A stretch of DNA of 64,000 nt from Bacteroidota bacterium (GTDB taxonomy: Bacteria > Bacteroidota > Bacteroidia > Bacteroidales > Porphyromonadaceae), in NCBI GenBank assembly GCA_023395395.1, contig JAEWZH010000003.1, positions 108,599-172,598 on the forward strand. Reading direction: 5' to 3'. The position numbers and the translations under genes are program-made. Shown here piece by piece: positions 25,273-35,125 of this stretch. How positions within the stretch are numbered: the stretch's first letter is position 1; each line of letters begins with the position of its first letter. The notes under the pieces are model-generated. The model did no database searches. It saw nothing but the letters and a program-made list of their open reading frames with translations, and was not told where the DNA came from.

Positions 25273-27491
25273 GAAAGCATTTCATCCTTCTCCTTTCACT
25301 ATTCATCGCTCTTGTAGCTAAGGGACAAAGCAAACCTCTGGACTACGTGAACGTCTTGATGGGCACGATGTCTACTTACGAGCTATCCAATGGCAATACC
25401 TACCCCGTTATTGCTCGCCCTTGGGGGATGAACTTCTGGACACCACAGACAGGAAAGAATGGAGATGGATGGCAATACACCTATACCGCCAATAAGATAC
25501 AGGGATTCAAACAAACACACCAGCCTAGCCCTTGGATGAATGACTACGGTCAATTCTCCATAATGCCCGTAGCAGGAGAGCCCGTATCTGGACAAAAGGA
25601 AAGAGCCAGCTGGTTTTCTCACAAAGCAGAGGTAGCCAAGCCCCACTACTACAGTGTTTATCTTGCCGATCATGACACACGTGTAGCACTTTCGCCCACA
25701 GAGCGAGGCGCAATATTCAACATCCAGTATCCCGAATACAAGGAGAATCACCTCGTCATCGATGTCATGGATGAGAAAGGCTCTATCACGGTAGATATCG
25801 AGGGCAAGACGATTACGGGCTACAGTACCAAGAACAGCGGAGGCGTACCCGAAAACTTCCGAAATTACTTCGTCATCAAGAGCGAAGTCTCCTTTGTGGT
25901 CGCTTCCAAGGATAGCACCACGCTAGTCGTTAGTTTTCCGAAAGGGAGCAACGTCATTTTGCGTATAGCAAGCTCTTTTATTAGCCCGGAGCAAGCTTTG
26001 ATCAATCTTGAAGAGGTAGAGTGTAAGAGCTTTGAAGAAATTGTCTTTGAAGGCGAAGAAGAGTGGAATGCTCTCCTCGGTCGCTTCGAAATCAGAGACA
26101 GCAACATCAATAACATCCGCTCCTTCTACTCCACGCTCTATCGTTCGCTCCTCTTTCCTCGTCGTCTGTACGAAATAGATCGCAACGGGAATATCTACCA
26201 CTACAGTCCTTTCAACGGAGAAGTGCTCCCAGGCTATATGTACACGGATACCGGATTCTGGGACACTTTCAGATCGCTTTTCCCTCTGCTCAATCTTTTC
26301 TATCCCGAGGAGGCTCAGAAGATGCAAGAGGGATTGGTCAATACCTATAAAGAGAGTGGATTTTTACCAGAATGGGCCAGCCCGGGTCACCGTAACATTA
26401 TGATTGGCAATAACAGTGCTTCTATCATTGCTGATGCCTTTGTCAAGGGTGTTGGAGCAAAAGATATGAAGACCCTATGGGAGGCAGTAGTGCATGGTGC
26501 CCACAGCGTACACCCAGAGGTCAAATCTACCGGACGCATTGGACACGAATATTACAATAAGCTCGGCTACGTGCCCTACAATATCGGCATCAATGAGAGT
26601 GCTGCCCGTACCCTCGAGTATGCTTACGACGATTGGTCTATCTACCAACTGGGGAAAGCCCTTGGAAAGTCTGAAAAAGAGATAGGTATCTACAGGCTAC
26701 GCTCTCTCAATTACAAAAATCTCTACGACTCCGGGCATCGACTGATGCGCGGGAAAAATGAGGACGGCACTTGGCAAAGCCCATTTAACCCCCTCAAGTG
26801 GGGCGATGCCTTTACGGAGGGCAATAGTTGGCACTACACTTGGTCCGTTTTTCACGACCCACAGGGTCTGATAGACCTCATGGGTGGGCGCAAAGGCTTC
26901 GTGCAGATGCTGGATAGTCTCTTCTCTGTGCCACCGCTCTTCGACGATAGCTATTACGGATTTGTAATCCACGAGATTAGGGAGATGCAGATTGTGGATA
27001 TGGGTAATTATGCACACGGTAACCAGCCTATCCAACATGCTATCTATCTCTACAACTATGCTGGCGAACCTTGGAAAGCCCAATACTATGTCCGGGAAGT
27101 GATGGAGAAGCTCTACGCCCCTACCCCAGACGGTTATTGTGGTGACGAAGACAATGGTCAGACCTCTGCTTGGTACGTCTTCAGTGCTCTTGGCTTCTAC
27201 CCCGTCTGCCCAGGCACTTTGGAATATGTGATTGGTTCGCCACTGTTTGAAGAAGTGGTCGTCCATCTTCCCAATGGCAGGAAGCTTACTCTTTCAGCTC
27301 CAGGCAATCGAGCCGACACGAGGTTTATCAATGGCATTTCCATAAATAGCAAGCAGTGGGAACGCAATTACCTCACTCATACTCAACTACTCAAAGGAGG
27401 CAAGATTCTCTTCAAAATGAGCAGCGACCCAGACTACAATCGTGGTACAAACATACAAGATGCACCCTATTCTCTATCCAATGAAAAGTAA
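25269..27491 (+). CDS. GH92 alpha-mannosidase, secreted
   Basis: A 740-residue glycoside hydrolase family 92 enzyme with a signal peptide (MRKHFILLLSLFIALVAKGQ). Family marks include VLMGTMSTYELSNGNTYPVIARPWGMNFWTPQTG, YSVYLADHDTRV, TDTGFWDTFRSLFPLLNLFYP, GNNSASIIADAFVKG, EGNSWHYTWSVFHDPQGL, GNQPIQHAIYLYNYAG and the catalytic-region GYCGDEDNGQTSAWYVFSALGFYPVCPG. GH92 enzymes are calcium-dependent exo-alpha-mannosidases acting on N-glycans, so host glycoprotein trimming is likely. The start at 25269 overlaps the upstream stop (ATGA). The frame upstream to 25197 is inside the previous gene. Confidence 0.95.
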   Translation: MRKHFILLLSLFIALVAKGQSKPLDYVNVLMGTMSTYELSNGNTYPVIARPWGMNFWTPQTGKNGDGWQYTYTANKIQGFKQTHQPSPWMNDYGQFSIMPVAGEPVSGQKERASWFSHKAEVAKPHYYSVYLADHDTRVALSPTERGAIFNIQYPEYKENHLVIDVMDEKGSITVDIEGKTITGYSTKNSGGVPENFRNYFVIKSEVSFVVASKDSTTLVVSFPKGSNVILRIASSFISPEQALINLEEVECKSFEEIVFEGEEEWNALLGRFEIRDSNINNIRSFYSTLYRSLLFPRRLYEIDRNGNIYHYSPFNGEVLPGYMYTDTGFWDTFRSLFPLLNLFYPEEAQKMQEGLVNTYKESGFLPEWASPGHRNIMIGNNSASIIADAFVKGVGAKDMKTLWEAVVHGAHSVHPEVKSTGRIGHEYYNKLGYVPYNIGINESAARTLEYAYDDWSIYQLGKALGKSEKEIGIYRLRSLNYKNLYDSGHRLMRGKNEDGTWQSPFNPLKWGDAFTEGNSWHYTWSVFHDPQGLIDLMGGRKGFVQMLDSLFSVPPLFDDSYYGFVIHEIREMQIVDMGNYAHGNQPIQHAIYLYNYAGEPWKAQYYVREVMEKLYAPTPDGYCGDEDNGQTSAWYVFSALGFYPVCPGTLEYVIGSPLFEEVVVHLPNGRKLTLSAPGNRADTRFINGISINSKQWERNYLTHTQLLKGGKILFKMSSDPDYNRGTNIQDAPYSLSNEK

Positions 27492-28845
27492 ACTACTCAT
27501 CCTCTTCCTCCTTCTCACTTCGCTCGCAAGCCATGCGCAGATAGCTGGGAGTTGGCGAGGCAAACTCAATGTGACCTCAGCCTATGCGCTCACTCTCGTC
27601 TTACACATCACAGAAGAGGACAACCAATTGAGTGCGACCTTGGACAGCCCTGACCAGGGAGCCACAGGTATCGCTATCAGCAGTATCGACTACGATACAG
27701 CCACACAGCAACTTACTTTTGAGAGCACCGCCATTGGTGCTCGCTACCAAGGCACGCTAAAGAATGATACCATCCAAGGCATCTTTGTGCAGAGAGGTAT
27801 GCCACTAAGGCTCGATCTCGCACGTGAAGAGATGAATAAACCGGAAGAACTCCTTCCCTACAACAGCAAAGAAGTGAGTATCACGTCGGGCGATGTCATA
27901 CTCTCGGGCACTATCACCTCACCCAAAGAGGGAGGTAAGCCAGTAGCAATCCTTTTGGTCGCTGGGAGTGGACCCAATAATAGAGATAGCCAGATTGCTC
28001 AGCACAAGCCCCTCTACGAAATCGCCGATTATCTGACCAAAGAGGGATACACCGTACTGCGTTATGACAAACGAGGCGTAGGCAAATCCACGGGGACTTT
28101 TGCTGCCTCTATGCTCTCAGACTTGCGAGATGATGCGGTTGCTGCAGCTCAATACTTGCGCAATGAGACCCAGTATTCCAAAATAGGTATTATCGGGCAT
28201 AGCGAAGGAGGGCTAATTGCAGAGATGATTGCAGCAGAGACGCCTAAGATTGCCGACTTCATCGTACTACTTGCCGCACCAGGGGTCTCAGGGATAGAAA
28301 CTATCGTGTACCAAAACGAAGTGATGATGGCACACCTCATAGATCCAAAGGAGACAGAAGCATTCCGACTGGTGACCCAAGAAGTCATGAGCGAGATTGC
28401 CTATAATACCCAAAGCAGAAGCGAAGACTCTCTATTGATGCGTACTTACTTTGACAAAGTCCTCCCGATGGTCAAGGAAGATATGCGTGCACAGACCAAG
28501 CAGATGGTAGAGTCCGATCAATTCTTTACAGCTAATCTCAATGGAATGACTCCCTATTACAAGGGCTTTCTCCGTACCGAGCCCACAAAGTATCTTCCCC
28601 GAATCTCTTGCCCTATCCTAGCCATCAATGGTTCGAAGGACATGCAAGTAGAAGCAATAGCCAATTTAGGAGCCATCCGAAAACTCACTAGACAAGCCGA
28701 AAAGGTCACTATTGTAGAAGTCGAAGGACTCAATCACCTCTTTCTACTCTGTGAGACAGGATTACCACAAGAGTATCTTTACCTGCAACCAGGCTTCGCT
28801 CCCGAAGTCTTACGCATCATCGCCGACTGGCTCCCCAAGGAGTAA
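27481..28845 (+). CDS. Secreted alpha/beta-hydrolase
   Basis: A 454-residue protein with a signal peptide (MKSKLLILFLLLTSLASHAQ), a beta-rich N-terminal domain (residues 20-130) and an alpha/beta-hydrolase domain with the GSGPNNRD oxyanion region, the RYDKRGVGKS stretch and the nucleophile serine in IGHSEGGLIAEMIA. The C-terminal part contains the likely acid (NGSKDMQ) and histidine (EGLNHLFLL). Substrate is unknown; esterase or peptidase activity is possible. It overlaps GH92 by 11 bases and ends the nspC gene run. Confidence 0.88.
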   Translation: MKSKLLILFLLLTSLASHAQIAGSWRGKLNVTSAYALTLVLHITEEDNQLSATLDSPDQGATGIAISSIDYDTATQQLTFESTAIGARYQGTLKNDTIQGIFVQRGMPLRLDLAREEMNKPEELLPYNSKEVSITSGDVILSGTITSPKEGGKPVAILLVAGSGPNNRDSQIAQHKPLYEIADYLTKEGYTVLRYDKRGVGKSTGTFAASMLSDLRDDAVAAAQYLRNETQYSKIGIIGHSEGGLIAEMIAAETPKIADFIVLLAAPGVSGIETIVYQNEVMMAHLIDPKETEAFRLVTQEVMSEIAYNTQSRSEDSLLMRTYFDKVLPMVKEDMRAQTKQMVESDQFFTANLNGMTPYYKGFLRTEPTKYLPRISCPILAINGSKDMQVEAIANLGAIRKLTRQAEKVTIVEVEGLNHLFLLCETGLPQEYLYLQPGFAPEVLRIIADWLPKE

Positions 28846-29179
28846 TTCGCACCGCCACGAGATTTAGCCGAGATGTATCCCCCTCCGGACATACTCTAAG
28901 AGAAGAATTTCCCCCATAGAATAAAAGCTTTCGCTCTACTGAGAGCATGGCTATATTTGGTACCTATGAAGTGCAAGCCTGACCTAGCAAGCGTAATCCT
29001 ACCACATAAATTTTTACAAATAAAGAAAAGGATTGCCAACATTGTTGCATAACAATGTATAAATAGCGGTGGCAATACATAATAATGGGTACCTTTGAGA
29101 AATGTATAAGGACAACTTGGATAGGAGCTCCGTATGGAGCCTCCTATCTTGATTATTGAATATTATTGCACTCCAACTT
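28846..29179. other. korA upstream region
   Basis: No gene is seen. It holds an isolated TATATTTG at 28952-28959, a palindrome CATTGTT-GCAT-AACAATG at 29040-29057, a -7 box at 29090-29097 and a leader hairpin at 29120-29148 (GATAGGAG with CTCCTATC, extended by CTCC/GGAG). Confidence 0.5.
29090..29097 (+). promoter_or_regulatory. -7 box of korAB
   Basis: TACCTTTG, 83 bases before the korA start. The palindrome at 29040-29057 lies about 33-50 bases upstream and could be an operator. Confidence 0.5.
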
Positions 29180-31060
29180 ATGAAAGAGAAACCAACCGTG
29201 GAGGTTCTCAATGACGTGGTGATACGCTTTGCAGGAGATTCGGGAGATGGCATGCAGCTAACAGGATCGCTCTTCTCAGATGTTTCAGCCATCTTAGGTA
29301 ATCAGATTTCGACTTTTCCCAATTATCCTGCAGAGATACGAGCTCCCCAAGGTAGCCTGGGCGGAGTTTCGAGTTTTCAAGTACGCATAGGCACTACTGG
29401 TGTCTATACCCCTGGCGACTACGCCGATGTACTTGTAGCTATGAATCCCTCTGCACTTAAAGTAAACGTCAAGAATATCAAAAGTAATGCGGTCATCATC
29501 ATAGATGAGTCTGCTTTTGATGATATGGGACTGAAGAAAGGAGAATTCACTACTAAAAATCCCTTTGTGGAACTAGGCTTAACCCATACTGAAGTCCTGA
29601 GTGTCCGCATCACCGAGATGACCAAGGAGAGTCTGAAAGACTTTGACATGGATGTAAAGGCAATGGACAGGAGCAAGAATATGTTTGCTCTTGGTCTGAT
29701 ACTCTGGCTCTACAATAAGAATATCGCCCCTGCAGAGGAGCTGCTGCGCAAGAAGTTTAGCAAGAAACCCTCTATACTTGAGGCGAATCTCAAGGTACTC
29801 ACAGATGGTTATAATTATGGGCACAATACCCATGCTTCCGTTAAGACCTACCGTATCGAAGGTACAGCTCAAGCGCCGGGGCACTATACTGAGGTAAGTG
29901 GCAATCAAGCGACCGCTCTGGGGCTTGTAGCTGCTGCAGAGAAGGCTGGTATACAACTATTTCTAGGAAGCTATCCCATCACTCCTGCTACTGATATTCT
30001 ACACGAACTAGCGAAGTTGAAGCCACTTGGAGTTAAGACGATGCAGGCAGAGGATGAGATTGCTGGCATCTCTACTGCTATTGGAGCCTCCTATGCTGGA
30101 GCTTTGGGCGTCACTTCCACCTCTGGTCCTGGACTGGCGCTCAAGAGTGAAGCTCTAGGATTTGCAGTGATGGCAGAGCTACCACTCGTACTCATCGATG
30201 TGATGCGCGGAGGGCCATCGACAGGTTTGCCTACCAAAAGTGAGCAGACCGACCTTCTACAAGCCCTATATGGTCGCAATGGAGAGAGTCCGCTGGTCGT
30301 GCTTGCTGCCACGACTCCTAGCGACTGCTTCGACTCAGCATTTGAAGCATGCAAGATAGCATTGGAGCACATGACGCCAGTAGTACTGCTAACAGATGCA
30401 TATCTAGGAAATGGTGCTTCAGCTTGGAGAATTCCTCAGCTCTCAGAATATCCAGATATTCAACCACATTACGTGGAGAAGTTTTACAAAGACGAAACAC
30501 CATGGACTGCCTATATGCGTGACCCTGAGACCTTTGTGAGATACTGGGCAATCCCCGGACAGGAGGGCTACACCCATCGTGTAGGAGGGTTAGAGAAAGA
30601 TAGTCAGACAAGTGCCATAAGCACTGATCCCCGCAATCACTCACGTATGGTAGGCTATCGCAAACAAAAAATCGAGAAGATCGCCAATAACATTCCATTA
30701 CTCGAAGAGATTGGAGATAGTGATGCCGAGGTAATCGTAGTAGGCTGGGGTAGCACCTATGGACATATCCTCACCGCTGTAGAGCAAATTCGCAAGGCAG
30801 GGAGAAAGATTGCTATGGCGCACTTCAAGTACATCAATCCTCTACCTCTAAATACAGAGGAGGTAATCCGTAGCCACAAGAAAGTGATTGTGGTAGAGCA
30901 GAATACGGGTCAATTCGCCGCCTACCTGGGAGGTATGCTAGAGGGGCTAGACCTATATAAGTTCAACAAAGTGGAGGGGCAGCCACTCAAGGTGGCAGAG
31001 CTTGCCGATTATCTACTCCACATACTAGATGGTGAAATCATTAAAAATGGAGGGATGTAA
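29180..31060 (+). CDS. korA: 2-oxoglutarate:ferredoxin oxidoreductase, alpha/gamma fusion subunit
   Basis: A 626-residue fused subunit. The N-terminal gamma domain (to about 190) has RFAGDSGDGMQLTGSLFSD and PAEIRAPQGSLGGVSSFQVRIG; the alpha pyrimidine-binding domain has GSYPITPATDILHELAKL, EDEIAGISTAIGASYAGALG and TSGPGLALKSEALG. With the beta subunit it turns 2-oxoacids plus CoA into acyl-CoA, CO2 and reduced ferredoxin, serving reductive or fermentative central metabolism. Bacteroidota annotate it as 2-oxoglutarate specific; the exact 2-oxoacid is not proved by sequence. The ATG at 29180 (MKEKPTVEVLN) is preferred; one at 29156 is possible. Confidence 0.93.
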   Translation: MKEKPTVEVLNDVVIRFAGDSGDGMQLTGSLFSDVSAILGNQISTFPNYPAEIRAPQGSLGGVSSFQVRIGTTGVYTPGDYADVLVAMNPSALKVNVKNIKSNAVIIIDESAFDDMGLKKGEFTTKNPFVELGLTHTEVLSVRITEMTKESLKDFDMDVKAMDRSKNMFALGLILWLYNKNIAPAEELLRKKFSKKPSILEANLKVLTDGYNYGHNTHASVKTYRIEGTAQAPGHYTEVSGNQATALGLVAAAEKAGIQLFLGSYPITPATDILHELAKLKPLGVKTMQAEDEIAGISTAIGASYAGALGVTSTSGPGLALKSEALGFAVMAELPLVLIDVMRGGPSTGLPTKSEQTDLLQALYGRNGESPLVVLAATTPSDCFDSAFEACKIALEHMTPVVLLTDAYLGNGASAWRIPQLSEYPDIQPHYVEKFYKDETPWTAYMRDPETFVRYWAIPGQEGYTHRVGGLEKDSQTSAISTDPRNHSRMVGYRKQKIEKIANNIPLLEEIGDSDAEVIVVGWGSTYGHILTAVEQIRKAGRKIAMAHFKYINPLPLNTEEVIRSHKKVIVVEQNTGQFAAYLGGMLEGLDLYKFNKVEGQPLKVAELADYLLHILDGEIIKNGGM

Positions 31061-31063
31061 GCT

Positions 31064-32113
31064 ATGAAACTAAATAATATTGTTGGTCCAGTACCTTCAG
31101 GTCTCACCTATACAGCAAAGGACTTTAAGAGTAGCGCTATCGTAAAGTGGTGCCCTGGCTGTGGCGATTATGCCATCCTCAATTCAATCCACAAGGCAAT
31201 GGCTGAGATAGGAATAGCTCCACACAATACGGTAGTAGTGAGTGGTATAGGCTGCTCGTCTCGCCTACCTTATTATATGAATACCTATGGGATGCACACC
31301 ATCCATGGACGAGGTGCCGCTATCGCCACTGGTGTGAAGGTGGCAAATCCTGACCTGAGTGTATGGCTCATCTCGGGCGATGGCGATAGTATGGCTATTG
31401 GTGGCAATCACTTTATCCACATGATTCGACGCAATGTGGATATCAATATGATGCTTATCAATAATAAGATTTACGGGCTCACCAAAGGTCAATACTCCCC
31501 TACGAGTGACCGCGGATTTGTCACCAAGTCTTCTCCTCTAGGGACTGTCGAGGATCCTTTCATCCCTGCCGAACTTGTTTTTGGGGCGAGAGGAACTTTC
31601 TTTGCTCGGACTATTGACATCGACATGCAGATGACTCAAGAAATTCTCGTCCAAGCTGCCGCACACAAAGGAGCGAGCATCGTGGAGGGGTTGGTCAACT
31701 GTATGATATTTAACAACGGGACCCACAAGCAATATACCGACCGAGAGATACGTGCCGACGCCACCATCACTCTACGCCATGGAGAAAGGATGATTTACGG
31801 TAAGGAGAGAAATAAGGGGCTCATCCTAGATGGATTGGAACTAAAGAGTGTCACCATCGGGGAGAATGGCATCACGGAGGAGGACATCCTAGTACACGAT
31901 ACCACGACCCAGAGCCCTGCACTCCACTCTATGCTCGGCATGATGCATGTCTTCAATCCTGAGCTGCCTATAGCACTAGGTATCATCCGCAAAGTGGAGG
32001 GGCTTACTTATGACCAAGAGGTGACTAATCAGGTAATTTCTGCGCAAGAGAAGAAGCCAGACCTCACCCTGCAAGCCTATCTCGACTCTCTCTCCTCTTG
32101 GGAAGTGAAGTAA
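31064..32113 (+). CDS. korB: 2-oxoglutarate:ferredoxin oxidoreductase, beta subunit
   Basis: A 349-residue subunit, 3 bases after korA. It has the iron-sulfur cysteines KWCPGCGDY and GIGCSSRLP, and the thiamine-pyrophosphate motif SGDGDSMAIGGNH...NINMMLINNKIYGLTKGQYSPTS. It performs the TPP-dependent decarboxylation and passes electrons through its cluster to ferredoxin. A weak hairpin at 32171-32187 (TGCTAC with GTAGCA) may help terminate the unit. Confidence 0.95.
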   Translation: MKLNNIVGPVPSGLTYTAKDFKSSAIVKWCPGCGDYAILNSIHKAMAEIGIAPHNTVVVSGIGCSSRLPYYMNTYGMHTIHGRGAAIATGVKVANPDLSVWLISGDGDSMAIGGNHFIHMIRRNVDINMMLINNKIYGLTKGQYSPTSDRGFVTKSSPLGTVEDPFIPAELVFGARGTFFARTIDIDMQMTQEILVQAAAHKGASIVEGLVNCMIFNNGTHKQYTDREIRADATITLRHGERMIYGKERNKGLILDGLELKSVTIGENGITEEDILVHDTTTQSPALHSMLGMMHVFNPELPIALGIIRKVEGLTYDQEVTNQVISAQEKKPDLTLQAYLDSLSSWEVK

Positions 32114-32347
32114 ATGATATTAGTAAAGAGGAAGAGCATATAACGATGATGTTGTGAATAAAGCGTGAATTGCTACTGCTAGTAGCACATTTGACTTTTT
32201 AATCCATATATCAAGAATACAGAAGAGTTATGGTTTTGTAGCCCATATAAAGGATGGGAAAGACACTATAGAATAGATTAAGAAAGACAACCCTTTTCAC
32301 ATCATACCGTTTAAAAGTATCTGACTAATAAGGCATAGGCACTTCGT

Positions 32348-32377
32348 TTGCACAATTGAAATAATTTAGTATCTTTG
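32348..32377 (+). promoter_or_regulatory. tRNA-Gln promoter
   Basis: TTG (32348-32350), a 19-base gap and TATCTTTG (32370-32377) give a full Bacteroidota promoter, 31 bases before the tRNA. Confidence 0.85.
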
Positions 32378-32408
32378 CAGTGCCTTTGTCCGAGGGCTTA
32401 GGTGGCAC

Positions 32409-32479
32409 TGACCTATGGTGTAATGGTAGCACAACAGGTTTTGGTTCTGTTTGTCGAGGTTCGAATCCTCGTAGGTCAA
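32409..32479 (+). tRNA. tRNA-Gln (anticodon TTG)
   Basis: A 71-base cloverleaf: acceptor stem TGACCTA with TAGGTCA, anticodon stem ACAGG with TCTGT around loop TTTTGGT (anticodon TTG), T-loop GTTCGAATC, and discriminator A. The CCA end is not encoded. Confidence 0.96.
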
Positions 32480-32495
32480 CGATTTGTGTTAAATT

Positions 32496-32543
32496 ACTGA
32501 GCACCTTCTGGGTAATGACCAAGAAGGTGCTCAGTCGCTTTTT
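32496..32543 (+). terminator. Terminator after tRNA-Gln
   Basis: A perfect 14-bp stem (ACTGAGCACCTTCT and its complement) with a 12-base loop is followed by CGCTTTTT. It sits 6 bases before the start of the next gene. Confidence 0.92.
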
Positions 32544-32549
32544 AGAGAT

Positions 32550-34178
32550 ATGAGTAATAAAATACAGCCTTCCCTAATCCTAGAGACTTCGTGGGAGGTA
32601 TGCAATAAAGTGGGGGGAATATATACGGTACTCAGCACTCGTGCTGCCACCATGGTGGAGCACCATGGGAAGCATTATGTTCTATTTATCGGACCCAAGC
32701 TCAAAGAGAAGCAGGCAGACTTTCGCCCTTCTCAAAAAAAAGCCGACAAAGAACTCGCAACGGCACTTAGCGACGAGAGCGGCCTTCCTGTGGTCGTCGG
32801 CACCTGGGATGTGGTTGGGGAACCACGTGTAGCACTTGTGGATTTTGCCCCAATGTGGGAGGAAAAGGATGCGCTTTACTTTCAGATGTGGGAGCGGTAT
32901 GGCATCAGAGGGGATATCGGCTATGGCGACTACGATGAATCTTGTCTTTTTGCAATAGCAGTGGCAAAGGTGATGGCTGCCATGGTGAAGCTACAACCGA
33001 GCGAGCATTCTGTGGCAATATTTAATGAGTGGACGACAGGAATGGGGTTACTCTACTTGAAGATGACCAACCCCGAGGTACGTAGTCTATTCATCACCCA
33101 TGCGACCTCTGTCGGAAGATCTATAGCAGGCAATGGCAAACCACTCTATAGCCAGATGCACAACTATAATGGCGATCAGATGGCAGCTGAACTCGGTGTG
33201 ATATGCAAACATCAGGTGGAGAAAGCTGCAGCTCATACAGCAGATGCCTTTGGGACGGTGAGCGAAGTAACCGCAAGAGAGGCGGGGCAATTGCTGGACA
33301 AGCGCCCTGATGTGGTGCTTTATAATGGCTTTGAACAGAGGTTTGTCCCATCAGGACAAAAGCGGTCTAGCCTGAGACGGTCGGGAAGGAAATCCATCAT
33401 CACCCTCGCAGAGAAACTCTATGGGAAACAACTATCGGAGGATGCTTTTATAGTAGCCACTTCGGGGAGAAGCGAATATCGTAATAAGGGGCTGGATATT
33501 TATATTGATGCCCTTCGCCGTGCCACTACTAAGGAGCGGAAAAAGGATATCGTAGCCCTCATCTTAGTTCCGAGCTGGTCCGGGGCGCCACGTGCCGAAC
33601 TTCTAGCAGCGCTAAAAAGCGAGGGGGAGCTGACTATGCCGATGCAGATACCTTACCTTACGCATGAGCTTTACGATGGGCTGGGCAATCCTATCCTAGC
33701 ACACCTGCACTCATTGGCGAGCTCTTGGGGTAATGGGATTTATCCTATCTTCCTCCCAGCTTACTTAGATGGGGCTGATGGGATACTCAATACAGAGTAC
33801 TACGACTTACTTCCTGCGCTCGACTTTGGGGTCTTTGCCAGCTACTACGAGCCTTGGGGTTACACCCCATTAGAGAGCATCGCATTCGGGGTACCAACTC
33901 TGACTACCGATAAGGCCGGTTTCGGCGTATGGGCGATGGATACCAACGAAAAGAACTGTCTCCGCTTTGGGGTCAAAGCCCTGCCTCGAGAGGATGACAA
34001 CTTTGAAGAGCTCGCCGAGACCATCGCTAGTAAATTGTGTCACTTCAGTTCGTTCGATACAGAGGTCGTGACCACTAGCAAGAAAAGAGCGATGGCTTTG
34101 GCAAAGAGGGCTGATTGGAAACACTTTTACCCAAAGTACCTAGAGGCGTTTGAGGCGGCATTAACGAGAGAGATATGA
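32550..34178 (+). CDS. GT3-type glycogen synthase
   Basis: A 542-residue enzyme of glycosyltransferase family 3, the eukaryote-like glycogen synthase type found in Bacteroidota. It shows LETSWEVCNKVGGIYTVLSTRA near the N-terminus, HEW-like FNEWTTG, FITHATSVGRSIAG, and the C-terminal FASYYEPWGYTPLESIAFGVPTLTTDKAG with the two conserved glutamates. It extends alpha-1,4-glucan from a nucleotide-sugar. There is no glgA-type (GT5) domain. It overlaps the next gene by 4 bases (ATGA). Confidence 0.93.
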   Translation: MSNKIQPSLILETSWEVCNKVGGIYTVLSTRAATMVEHHGKHYVLFIGPKLKEKQADFRPSQKKADKELATALSDESGLPVVVGTWDVVGEPRVALVDFAPMWEEKDALYFQMWERYGIRGDIGYGDYDESCLFAIAVAKVMAAMVKLQPSEHSVAIFNEWTTGMGLLYLKMTNPEVRSLFITHATSVGRSIAGNGKPLYSQMHNYNGDQMAAELGVICKHQVEKAAAHTADAFGTVSEVTAREAGQLLDKRPDVVLYNGFEQRFVPSGQKRSSLRRSGRKSIITLAEKLYGKQLSEDAFIVATSGRSEYRNKGLDIYIDALRRATTKERKKDIVALILVPSWSGAPRAELLAALKSEGELTMPMQIPYLTHELYDGLGNPILAHLHSLASSWGNGIYPIFLPAYLDGADGILNTEYYDLLPALDFGVFASYYEPWGYTPLESIAFGVPTLTTDKAGFGVWAMDTNEKNCLRFGVKALPREDDNFEELAETIASKLCHFSSFDTEVVTTSKKRAMALAKRADWKHFYPKYLEAFEAALTREI

Positions 34179-35125
34179 TGGATTTTTCTTTTATCATACC
34201 TATATACAACAGGCCTGAGGAGCTACGAGAGCTGCTTTACTCCTTTACTCAGCAGGATGAGTGCGAAACACCCTATGAGATTATCGTGGTTGAGGATGGT
34301 TCGACAATCCCTTCCGAGGAGGTTGTAAAGAGTTTTGACCTCCCTATCCGATATATCACGCAACAAAATACAGGACCTGGTGGTGCTCGTAATAGGGGTG
34401 CTGATGCAGCGAAAGGTGAGTGGGTGATCTTTCTCGATAGCGATGCGGTACTTCCCAACCACTATATGGTGTCTTTGGAGCAAGCGTTGAGAAACAGTAA
34501 TTGCGACCTATGGGGTGGACCAGACAGGGCGAGAGAAGACTTCACGATTACCCAGAAAGCAATAGACTATTCGATGACTTCATTCCTCACGACTGGTGGT
34601 ATCCGAGGGAAGAAAGGTAGCGTGGATAAGTTTTATCCCCGCACCTTCAATATGGGGATTCGTCACTCGCTATTCGTACAGTTAGAGGGCTTTCGCAGGG
34701 GTATGCGCTATGGCGAAGACCTGGATCTCAGCATGAGGGCTCTCGAAGTTGGAGGCAAATCAGAATTATTTGAGGGGGCATGGGTCTATCATAAGCGAAG
34801 AGGGACATTTGCCGATTTTTTCCGCCAGATACGCCATAGCGGAAGAGCGAGGATAGTCCTCAACAAATACCATCCTGGCACCCTCAAAGCAGTACATCTA
34901 CTCCCGACCCTATTTATACTATTTAATATAGCAGTGCTACTCACTTGGAGTGCTACTCTTTGTGCAATACTTGTTGCCTATATCCTTGCCATTGTCATTG
35001 ACGTCTATACCAAGGGAGAACCCCTCCAATTAGCTATCAATGCCGTAGTAGCAACTTATGTGCAACACTTCGCATACGGAATCGGTTTTGCTGAACAGTT
35101 ATTAGGAATCAATAAGGAAAAATGA
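34175..35125 (+). CDS. GT2 glycosyltransferase with C-terminal membrane helices
   Basis: A 316-residue family 2 glycosyltransferase: FSFIIPIYNRPEELRELLYSF, NTGPGGARNRGADAAKGEWVIFLDSDA (DxD-like), and GMRYGEDLDLSMRALEVG. The C-terminal 75 residues form membrane segments (LLPTLFILFNIAVLLTW, AILVAYILAIVIDVY). It probably transfers a sugar to a lipid-linked or surface glycan; the acceptor is unknown. It overlaps both neighbours by 4 bases. Confidence 0.88.
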   Translation: MMDFSFIIPIYNRPEELRELLYSFTQQDECETPYEIIVVEDGSTIPSEEVVKSFDLPIRYITQQNTGPGGARNRGADAAKGEWVIFLDSDAVLPNHYMVSLEQALRNSNCDLWGGPDRAREDFTITQKAIDYSMTSFLTTGGIRGKKGSVDKFYPRTFNMGIRHSLFVQLEGFRRGMRYGEDLDLSMRALEVGGKSELFEGAWVYHKRRGTFADFFRQIRHSGRARIVLNKYHPGTLKAVHLLPTLFILFNIAVLLTWSATLCAILVAYILAIVIDVYTKGEPLQLAINAVVATYVQHFAYGIGFAEQLLGINKEK

